DNA from: Succinimonas sp045124755
GTDB lineage: Bacteria; Pseudomonadota; Gammaproteobacteria; Enterobacterales; Succinivibrionaceae
DNA length: 64,000 nt
Direction: 5' to 3' (one strand)
NCBI RefSeq assembly: GCF_045124755.1
Contig: NZ_JBGVMK010000105.1
Within the stretch, counting starts at the first letter, position 1; each line of letters opens with the position of its first letter. This document shows positions 16,616-23,646 of the stretch, piece by piece. Position numbers and translations under genes: made by a program. The notes under the pieces are model-generated. The model worked only from the letters and a program-made list of their open reading frames with translations. It was not told where the DNA came from and searched no databases.

Positions 16616-19432
16616 TTAGTTATTCAGGATTAGCCTTAAAGCAGGCCGCACATAGCCGTCAAGATAGTAAACGCGGTAACCGCACGGATGCAGCGCGCCG
16701 CTCGCATAAACGCACGATGCGAGGCACTGATTAATGCCCGGCGTCCGCAGCCACCACCAGCAATAACCGTCCTCATCGGATGCGCCCTGATCTTTTGTCA
16801 GGACCGCGGGATGACACATTCTCTCGCTGTCATTCATAAAATAAAGCTTTGCCTCCGTAAAACTGAGGCAGAAAATGCGGTCACTGGTATTATTTCCGCC
16901 GCGGGTATGATACGTTTGGTTATCGTCATGAACTACTTCTGAAAACTTGATCCTCCGCTGTTCTTCCGCTGAGAACGCCGCCTTCAGGAACTCATTGTTA
17001 AGCCAGCTCCGGAGCTCGCAGTTCTCCCAGGTCACTTCTGTATTATGCGGATGATACCGCCGGCATGCGAGAGCGTATCGGCTGATAAGAAGCGCCTCAT
17101 TCCCGTTTACCTCCAAAACCAGCCATTCAATGGGTTCTTGGGGATTTTTCAGAGGATGACTGCCGAACTTTATGACATCTCCTTTTTGGAGCACCGGGAT
17201 TCCCTTCACTGTTATCTTCTCCGGAGCGCCGGAAACAAATGAAGCTTTCAGGCGATCAAACAAGGAGGCCCGGGACAAAGCGCTGTCCAGCTTTGCCAGA
17301 GAATCGTTTTTCCAGTAATCTCTGTCAAGCGCCGTGAGAGCGCGGCCGTATTTTTCCTTTATTTTGCGAAGCTCGCCGAAGCTTTCTTCGCGAACCAGCC
17401 GGTCCAGAAATTCGTTAAACTCCTGCCCGTCCCGGAACAGGTACTCATAGTCCCCGAATACAGCCCAGGAGGTATCATCAAGTCTTTTCTGAATTATTTT
17501 CTCCGCCTCCGGATCCGCACTGGAGAACAGGGCTTTTAAAAAATCCAAGGAATGCCGGTTTTCAAGAAGCGTCCGGAGATACCCCTTGCGGTCATCTCCT
17601 GAAAGACTCTCCCAGTACTGATCCCAGTCCTGAATGCTCTCAAAGGTTCTGTCCCCCATACGGAAGATAAAACTGCCGGAAAGACGATAACCGAAACAGA
17701 GAGCCTTTTCGGAAAGAGAGCATGAGTTAAGGGGTTCCCGGGAAAGAGCATGTTTTATATCTGACAGCAAAGCCTTTGCCTTGCCGGCGCTGTCATTATT
17801 GAGCGCAAAGGACAGATAAGCCCGAAATCCCAGAGTATTAAAAATGCCCAAAGCCTTCTTAAGAAAAGGATCTTCGTCAGGACTTTGGGAAGACAGCGCC
17901 GTAAGCTCTTTGCCAAACTCCTCAAGATCTGAAAACTTTCTCCCGTGGCAAACGATGTCCCGGCAATTTTCCGCTAAGGCATACCCCATGGCCAGCAGTG
18001 TTTCTCCGGAGTCATCGGCATTCGCTTTTGCCATCTCATTCAGGGAAAGCATAATCCGGGACAATGCGGGGGATCCGAGAATGTCCCTGGCATAGCTTTC
18101 CCAAATCCCTTCCCGGAGGTACAGAAGAGCGTCTTTGGCTATGGCGCAGTCTGATTCTTTCTCATGACCGCCCGATAATCTGACCCCGGTATCAAACAGG
18201 AAGTCTGCCAGTTCCGGTATTCCGGAAAACTCTCTTCCCGCAAAAAAGAGTCCCCGGACTTCCGGAACCAGAACATGAATAAGCTGATGCAGGATCCTGA
18301 GATTTACCCCCCGATCCGAGCCCAGAGATTTCTCAGCCTCAAGACAATGCCGGGCCAGACTGTTATCAAACAACCCGAAATGGTGGGTAAGAAGCCCGCG
18401 GCCCAGATCCCGGATGCCGAGATCCGGATTTTTAAGCATAGCCCGGGCCAGATCCTCCGGAGCGGCGCAGCTGGCCCCGTCAAAGCTGTAGGGCAGAAAT
18501 TTAAGAGCAGGCTCCGCGCTTTCCCCCGGCACCGGCGCCTCTTCTCCCTTAAGCCATCGCAAAACCTCGTCATAGCCCCAGCGCCTATTGGGGTTATCCT
18601 TTTCATTACGGTGGGAGATATCCTTGTAGGTAAGCCCTAAAACCAGCTTTTTAAGGTCTTCCGGGAAGTTGTCCGGGAACTCGATTTTGCTGATGGCCGC
18701 CAGTTTTGCGGCCTCGTCAGGAGAAAGTCCGGGATTCTGGAAGGGGGTAAAGCCAGTAAAGAGTTCAAAGACGGTAATGCCGAGAGCGTAGTAGTCGGTT
18801 TCCTTATGGAAGATCCCCTGCATGGCTTCAGGAGCGGCATAGAAGGGAGTCATCCCGGTCTCAGTCACCACAAAGGTGTTCTTCCCGGCATCGGAGCTGA
18901 TGCCGAAGTCAATAAGGACAATATGCTCTCCGGTGTCATCAGGAATCAGATTGGCCGGCTTGAGATCCTTGTGGAGGATGCCGGCATCGTGCACAGCCTT
19001 AAGGCCTGCGATAATTGACGGAATAATGAGATTCCGGAGGTCTTCTTCCGAAAAACGGATGCCTTCGGACAGAAGTTCGGAAAGAGCCGACATCTCGTAG
19101 AACGGCCGCGCCACATACTGATGCCCCTCATATTCGCCAAACCCTGCCACCGGTGCCACATAGGGGCTTTTTACAGTCTTAAGCTTTTCCAGCACATCCG
19201 GCTTTACGGCATTCTCCCGGCGGTAGTATTTAAGAAGAAGCTTCTGTCCGGAGAGACTCCCGAGTCCCGAGCAGAGATAGATATCAGCTTCCCCGGAAAC
19301 AATGTCCAGCCTGGCATCGGCATGGAATTCCCCGAGAGTAAGACCGGTAATGTCCGGGAGCTTCTGAACGCAGTTTACCCGGGTCTTTTTGAACTTGCTC
19401 AGTAATGAAGAATTTACTCTGGTTTCGGTCAT
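16616..19432 (-). CDS. Ser/Thr protein kinase fused to a C-terminal DUF6273/C-type-lectin-like domain
   Basis: A ~938-residue cytoplasmic-looking protein. Residues about 35-300 are a eukaryotic-type kinase: Lys in LLLKYY, catalytic loop HKDLKPAN, metal site in LIDFGIS, and YAAPEA; the Gly-rich loop is degenerate (SGEADIY). A helical region of unknown family (about 310-740) follows. Residues about 755-938 form a DUF6273-type domain with the hallmark WWWLRTPG and a final VRPAL. The start at 19432 is preferred: GGAGAG lies six bases upstream, whereas the in-frame ATG at 19447 sits directly against AAGGAG with no spacing. The last 30 codons before VRPAL show a DGR-like variable pattern when compared with a remnant at 20185-20274. 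Inference: a signalling kinase whose ligand-sensing end can be diversified. Confidence 0.88.
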   Translation of the reverse strand: MTETRVNSSLLSKFKKTRVNCVQKLPDITGLTLGEFHADARLDIVSGEADIYLCSGLGSLSGQKLLLKYYRRENAVKPDVLEKLKTVKSPYVAPVAGFGEYEGHQYVARPFYEMSALSELLSEGIRFSEEDLRNLIIPSIIAGLKAVHDAGILHKDLKPANLIPDDTGEHIVLIDFGISSDAGKNTFVVTETGMTPFYAAPEAMQGIFHKETDYYALGITVFELFTGFTPFQNPGLSPDEAAKLAAISKIEFPDNFPEDLKKLVLGLTYKDISHRNEKDNPNRRWGYDEVLRWLKGEEAPVPGESAEPALKFLPYSFDGASCAAPEDLARAMLKNPDLGIRDLGRGLLTHHFGLFDNSLARHCLEAEKSLGSDRGVNLRILHQLIHVLVPEVRGLFFAGREFSGIPELADFLFDTGVRLSGGHEKESDCAIAKDALLYLREGIWESYARDILGSPALSRIMLSLNEMAKANADDSGETLLAMGYALAENCRDIVCHGRKFSDLEEFGKELTALSSQSPDEDPFLKKALGIFNTLGFRAYLSFALNNDSAGKAKALLSDIKHALSREPLNSCSLSEKALCFGYRLSGSFIFRMGDRTFESIQDWDQYWESLSGDDRKGYLRTLLENRHSLDFLKALFSSADPEAEKIIQKRLDDTSWAVFGDYEYLFRDGQEFNEFLDRLVREESFGELRKIKEKYGRALTALDRDYWKNDSLAKLDSALSRASLFDRLKASFVSGAPEKITVKGIPVLQKGDVIKFGSHPLKNPQEPIEWLVLEVNGNEALLISRYALACRRYHPHNTEVTWENCELRSWLNNEFLKAAFSAEEQRRIKFSEVVHDDNQTYHTRGGNNTSDRIFCLSFTEAKLYFMNDSERMCHPAVLTKDQGASDEDGYCWWWLRTPGINQCLASCVYASGALHPCGYRVYYLDGYVRPALRLILNN
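16646..16735 (-). other. Candidate DGR variable region (VR) at the end of the kinase gene
   Basis: 30 codons between the conserved WWLR(T/S)PG block and VRPAL. Compared without gaps to 20185-20274, eight codons are identical (numbers 3, 7, 9, 13, 19, 22, 29, 30: CAG, TCG, GTT, GGC, GGT, GTT, GTG, CGG). In 13 of the 22 differing codons only positions 1 and/or 2 change. The flanks TGGTGGCTGCGG upstream and GTGCGGCC.GCTTTA downstream are nearly identical. Adenine-directed mutagenic retrohoming from a template rich in AAC/AAT codons gives this pattern. No template repeat was found in the window. Confidence 0.65.
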
Positions 19433-19614
19433 GAGAGACTCTCCCATCTCCTTTCAGCAAACTAAGTACGCCTGACAATATAAAAGCCCGGATCTGAAAA
19501 TTTAGAACCGATTCTTAATCAGCTCTTACATGATACTGCCGGCTGTAATCAGGAACCGGGCCGGGTTACCGGCGCCGCAGGATTTTCATCACCGGACTGC
19601 GCGCTTAACCGGCT

Positions 19615-20091
19615 TCATAATTCGCGAAAGTACGGGCAGATATTTGCGTAATGGCCATCCTTCATGCGAAAACCCCCCGGAATCGTCCCGAGCTGGATAA
19701 ATCCCAGCCGTTCATAAAGATGCCTGGCGTGAACATTTGTTTCCACCACCGCATTAAACTGCAATATCCGAAATCCTAACGCCTTTCCGGTTATCAGGGA
19801 ATCCTTTACCAGCTTTTCTCCGATATGCCGCCCCCGCGCTTCGGAGGAAACCGCATAGCTGGCGTTGCAAATATGGCCGCATCTTCCGACGTTATTCGGA
19901 TGCAGGATGTAAAGTCCCAAAACCTTGCCTTCAATCTCGGCAACCCCGGCATAGCTCTGGGAAGCAAAAAAGGCGGCGCCAGTTTTAAGATCAAGACAGG
20001 TCTCCTGCGGAAAGGCCTCCCCTTCCGCGACAACTTCATTCCAGATGCGCATCATGTCAGGCAAATCGCTCTCCTGGTACCTTCTTATCAT
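19615..20091 (-). CDS. GNAT family N-acetyltransferase
   Basis: A 158-residue GCN5-related acetyltransferase. The order of elements fits the fold: N-terminal IRRYQESDLPDMMRIWNEV, the central strands with GVAEIEGKVLGLYIL, the acetyl-CoA pyrophosphate loop SSEARGRHIGEKLV (about residues 81-94) and the C-terminal HARHLYERLGF. It transfers an acetyl group from acetyl-CoA to an unknown amine. GGAG eight bases before the ATG supports the start. It sits alone between the kinase and a DUF6273 remnant, with no sign of shared function. Confidence 0.88.
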   Translation of the reverse strand: MIRRYQESDLPDMMRIWNEVVAEGEAFPQETCLDLKTGAAFFASQSYAGVAEIEGKVLGLYILHPNNVGRCGHICNASYAVSSEARGRHIGEKLVKDSLITGKALGFRILQFNAVVETNVHARHLYERLGFIQLGTIPGGFRMKDGHYANICPYFREL

Positions 20092-20160
20092 TTATCTTCT
20101 CCGAAAAATAATCCCTTTCCCGATTCCGGCCCTTCAGCAATCTTCATCCGTAATCGGACA

Positions 20161-20460
20161 TTACAGATTCACCCATAAAGCGGGCCGCACGGCGGTTTCA
20201 TCACCGCTAACGAGGTCACCAATCTGGTAGAGTTCGCCGTCCACATGAACGATCGAAGCATCGAGCTGAATCTAGCCCGGCGACCGCAGCCACCAGTAAC
20301 AGCAGGCCCTGCCATTAATGAAATTATCACCGGATTGAAAGGCCCCTTTTCCGACAGCATACGGTGTTGGCGCGCATTTACGGGCTTCGTCGTCCTTAAA
20401 AAGACTCCCCGCTTCTGCAAGACTATGGCAGACCCCCGCTCCTCTGCGCTGAGACGTTAA
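20161..20460 (-). pseudogene. Decayed C-terminal fragment of a DUF6273 protein
   Basis: In one minus-strand frame the translation holds DUF6273 landmarks in order: a SLAEAGSLFKDDEARKC stretch, YWWLRSPG, then ASIVHVDGELYQ and VRPALWVNL before a TAA at 20161. An in-frame TAG (20272-20274) directly follows SPG, at the place of the Ile in the kinase domain. There is no start, no N-terminal part, and the upstream side runs into the AT-rich hydrolase gene at 20462, which seems to have replaced the rest. Length from WWLR to VRPAL equals that of the kinase. Most likely a dead paralogue whose variable region was at some point diversified into a stop. Confidence 0.75.
20185..20274 (-). other. Candidate DGR variable region in the DUF6273 remnant
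   Basis: The 30-codon counterpart of 16646-16735, same length and no gaps. Codon 1 is TAG here and ATT in the kinase. Differences concentrate in codons of the form NNC and NNT, with the third base usually kept, and the flanking codons are nearly the same as in the kinase. Confidence 0.6.
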
Positions 20461-20461
20461 A

Positions 20462-21763
20462 TCATTTATCCCTTGAGAAATAATAATCAAATATTTCTAA
20501 AACCTTATCCTTTGGCATGGGCTGATGAGTGAATAACTGATTTTCAATATCATTTTCAACTATCATCTGATAATTTAATGCTTTGCGTTCGTCTGCGGTT
20601 AGCGATGAAATTTCATTATTAAAACAATCCACATGAAACTCATCCAGAGAATAAAAATGAACCAAAAATTTAAATAAAGGTTTATGTTTTCTTATGATGT
20701 TTGAAAATGACAAATAATCATTGCAAAGATCTTTGTCACATCTTGTCTTTATGTAAGAGTATTTGTATTCAAGCAGGTTTGCCTGCGGGCATTCGCAAAA
20801 GCAAAGAGCCGGATGTAAAAAGCATGAAAACACAAAAGCCGCATAACCGCCCATTGATGAACCATAATTTATTATCGGTCCGCATGCAGGTGTTTCTATG
20901 ATTTTGCCTATAGCTTCAGCTATTTCCGCAAGAACTGTCTTGCCATTACGCGCTACAAACCAGGAACTTTTATCATTTCCCTTAACATACTGAAATGGGT
21001 CGGCTACAAAAATTGTACAATACTTTTCAAGATCCTTTGACCAGGAATGCCTGGTATAATTCGGCCATTTAACAGAATGATCGCCTCTCTTTATGCTGTC
21101 TGAATCCCGTTCCTGAGCATAGATGCTGGGGAAAAATATAATCACGCCGTTTTTCTTCTTTTTTGGATTATTTACTCTGAAGCGGCAAAATACATCAAAA
21201 GCAGAACTATAGACACTATGAGTGGACATATAGTCGATAAAAGCAAAGGCAAGGAAATTTAAATTAAATTTACAGGCAGATTTAACTATAAGAGATAATT
21301 TTAAATATGATATTTGCGAAACAGGTATGCTTTGTTTTATAAACTTTTCTGTCAGCATTATATTGATATTAGGAGTAATCTTTATCCCCCCTAACTTATC
21401 ATTATTTTTATCAAAAAATTCCAGGTAAAAATCAGCGTAAGGATATTTATCTGCGCTGTTTTCTGGCTGTTTATAAGAAGAAGTTAAAGAAAAATAAAAA
21501 GGAATATTGCCAGCCGCATTGGAAAATGGTTTTAATATATTACTTTCCTGTCTATCATTTTTGCTGATTATGTCATTATATAAAAATCTGTCCTTAAAAG
21601 AAATTGTTATCGGAAAACCTGATCTGTTCTTTACCTGTAATAAATTACCAGACACCGTCCGAACAGAAAGTCTGCTCAAGACCTTTGGGGGAAAATCCTG
21701 AGGAGCTGCAATGTCGTATTGCATATTGCAAAAATATTTTACTGCTTCATCAGACAATGACAT
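20462..21763 (-). CDS. Alpha/beta-hydrolase-like protein at the end of the capsule locus
   Basis: A 433-residue protein, visibly AT-rich and Lys/Asn/Ile-rich compared with its neighbours. The C-terminal half contains a nucleophile elbow GSSMGGYAA (about residues 307-315) in the order of an alpha/beta hydrolase, preceded by a strand-like INYG; a His near the end (FHVD or THQ) may complete the triad. The N-terminal half (about 20-200) is beta-rich and may bind carbohydrate or a partner. No signal peptide. It is last in the capsule direction, after a NodB-type deacetylase, so a role in capsule modification (for example removal of an acyl group) is plausible but unproven. Composition suggests recent acquisition; it abuts a truncated DUF6273 remnant. 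Confidence 0.72.
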   Translation of the reverse strand: MSLSDEAVKYFCNMQYDIAAPQDFPPKVLSRLSVRTVSGNLLQVKNRSGFPITISFKDRFLYNDIISKNDRQESNILKPFSNAAGNIPFYFSLTSSYKQPENSADKYPYADFYLEFFDKNNDKLGGIKITPNINIMLTEKFIKQSIPVSQISYLKLSLIVKSACKFNLNFLAFAFIDYMSTHSVYSSAFDVFCRFRVNNPKKKKNGVIIFFPSIYAQERDSDSIKRGDHSVKWPNYTRHSWSKDLEKYCTIFVADPFQYVKGNDKSSWFVARNGKTVLAEIAEAIGKIIETPACGPIINYGSSMGGYAAFVFSCFLHPALCFCECPQANLLEYKYSYIKTRCDKDLCNDYLSFSNIIRKHKPLFKFLVHFYSLDEFHVDCFNNEISSLTADERKALNYQMIVENDIENQLFTHQPMPKDKVLEIFDYYFSRDK

Positions 21764-21916
21764 TCTTGTTCAAACCCAATGCGTTTTTCAGAACACTTAA
21801 TGCGGCCATTCCTTGCTCCAATGCTTTTATACTCATTCACAAAAGGATGCCGGCTGTTGCAGCAGGATCATGCCGGAGCCGCCAAGCAGAGACTTTATAA
21901 TACCGGTATTGCAAAG

Positions 21917-23449
21917 CTACTCCGGAAATACGGAATCTATAATGCCTTCCATGGGAGTCATCGCCAGAAAGCTAAGCTCCATGCGGCGGAACTTATCAGG
22001 AACTCTTATGGATATGGAAAACTGCGTGGCGTTTCCCGGCACCTTCAGACTGAAATCGCAGTTGCATTTCTTTACCGTGCTGCTGACTATCTGCCCCGCG
22101 TCATTATAAAAAAACACTCCTGCCAGAAGATCCGCAGCGCAGGTGACTGCAAGGTGGAGCTGCAGAGATCCCGCTGCTTTAAAATCATTAATTTTAAAAA
22201 CCAGGTTAAGAGGAATATATTGCTTCTCGTCAATCTTGTTGGAGAATCTTTTGGCGATTATCAGACGGGATCGTTTGTCCTTTTTGCTGAGGGAGAAGAG
22301 GTACAGCTTATTGTTTTTTTCAGAACGGATAAACTTGTAAATGGTCTCCGGCAGCACGCAGCATTGCAGGGCTGCGAGAGTCTTGTCGGAAGCGGACGCG
22401 GCAGCTGTGTCAAAGCTACGGGGATCGTTTCTTCCCTTCATGATTCTTTTATTGAACCGGAAATTTTTCTCACGGGACAGTTTTTTGTATTGCAGACACG
22501 CCGGAATGAATACTGATTTTGAGATATCCTCCGTATGTGTGATTTCCAGCTTGCCGGAATCTATCAGGTATTTCAGATCCCGGGAGTCGATAATGTCAAA
22601 ATCCCGGCTCATGCGGCGCAGCAAAATCCGGAAGTCTTCCAGTCTTTTATCATCCTGGTAGTATTCATAGCCTTCACTGTTCCGATACAGGAAAGACCAT
22701 GAATGCATGAGACACACCAGAAACTTATCCCGGGGACTTACACTGTACGGGATATAGGAATTGAGACCTGTTCTGTAGCGTACCAGACTGCAAAGCGGAT
22801 ACTGAAAGCGCACCCACCAGTCGCTTTTGTACTGCGGAAACAGATTGCGTTCTGTTACCGGCACTTCGATTATTCCGTTTGACCAGCGAAAGGGGAACTG
22901 CATCCGTGCGGCGTAAGGACACTGAGCATGGGCAACAGAGGCTTCGGTGTTGTTGAAGGTCATGGGAATCCCGGCTTCCCTGAGAGTTTCCAGAGTCACG
23001 GAATTCCATCTGAAGGAACCGGCCCGGTAGGCGTTGATTTTGCGGCCGATTGCCTTTTCCAGCATGCCGCCGAAGGTTTTTATCAGAAACAGCAGGCGAT
23101 CCCGGTCAGCATCCATATACAGGTTCAGCCAGCGGGGCATGTTTTTCATGTTATGGCTTTTCCAGAAGGAGTCGGGCAGATATTCGGGATGCAGGTGGAG
23201 TTCCACATCCTGTCCGTTTTCATTAAGCCACCGGGCTACCTCCAGCACCTCATTCTGCCGGTTCAGAGCTCCGCAGATATCCACAAAAAAGGTAATTTTG
23301 CCGTTAAATTCCCGGGCAATGGAAGCCATTTCCCGCACACCGGCGGTGCCGTTTTCATGCTCGCCCCACATAAGACGCTTTACATGATCATCCTTGGCCC
23401 GGTTGGGCAGAGCTTCCGTATCGTTGGTCAGTATAAGATATCTGTTCAT
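21917..23449 (-). CDS. NodB-type polysaccharide deacetylase-like protein
   Basis: A 510-residue protein. The N-terminal ~300 residues look like a carbohydrate esterase family 4 barrel: LTNDTEA near the start supplies the Asp position and VELHLHPEYL (about 80-89) the metal-binding His pair. The NodB fold removes N-acetyl or O-acetyl groups from glycans. The region after about 340 is a separate beta-rich domain (repeated LQLHLAV, FSLKVPG, FSISIRVP) that may bind sugar. No signal peptide is seen, so it may act in the cytoplasm before export. It lies in the capsule locus between a large glycosyltransferase and the hydrolase-like gene. Some catalytic residues are hard to place by eye, so activity is not certain. 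Confidence 0.75.
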   Translation of the reverse strand: MNRYLILTNDTEALPNRAKDDHVKRLMWGEHENGTAGVREMASIAREFNGKITFFVDICGALNRQNEVLEVARWLNENGQDVELHLHPEYLPDSFWKSHNMKNMPRWLNLYMDADRDRLLFLIKTFGGMLEKAIGRKINAYRAGSFRWNSVTLETLREAGIPMTFNNTEASVAHAQCPYAARMQFPFRWSNGIIEVPVTERNLFPQYKSDWWVRFQYPLCSLVRYRTGLNSYIPYSVSPRDKFLVCLMHSWSFLYRNSEGYEYYQDDKRLEDFRILLRRMSRDFDIIDSRDLKYLIDSGKLEITHTEDISKSVFIPACLQYKKLSREKNFRFNKRIMKGRNDPRSFDTAAASASDKTLAALQCCVLPETIYKFIRSEKNNKLYLFSLSKKDKRSRLIIAKRFSNKIDEKQYIPLNLVFKINDFKAAGSLQLHLAVTCAADLLAGVFFYNDAGQIVSSTVKKCNCDFSLKVPGNATQFSISIRVPDKFRRMELSFLAMTPMEGIIDSVFPE

Positions 23450-23554
23450 GTGAAATCCAAGTTTTGCTCGGCATGAAAACTGGCGGAATTCCGGTAATCT
23501 TCCGGATAAACCGCCGGCTCTCCGTTTTCCCCGGAATCAGCCCGCTGCCTGAAA

Positions 23555-23560
23555 ATTATA
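23555..23560 (-). promoter_or_regulatory. Candidate -10 box upstream of the deacetylase-like gene
   Basis: Minus-strand TATAAT about 105 bases before the ATG at 23449, in a 197-bp gap. No matching -35 is obvious, so this is a weak call for an internal promoter of the last two genes. Confidence 0.25.
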
Positions 23561-23612
23561 ACCTATTGCCGGAATGGTATGGAATTCCCGGTAGAATAAT
23601 GCGGCAGAGCTG

Positions 23613-23637
23613 AAAAAGATTCCGGAATACCTCCGAA
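23613..23637 (-). terminator. Possible terminator after the 837-residue glycosyltransferase
   Basis: Minus strand: TTCGGA, loop, TCCGGAA (stem with one bulge) followed by TCTTTTT. It sits 10-35 bases past the glycosyltransferase stop and would separate it from the deacetylase-like gene. Confidence 0.4.
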
Positions 23638-23646
23638 AAACGAGCC

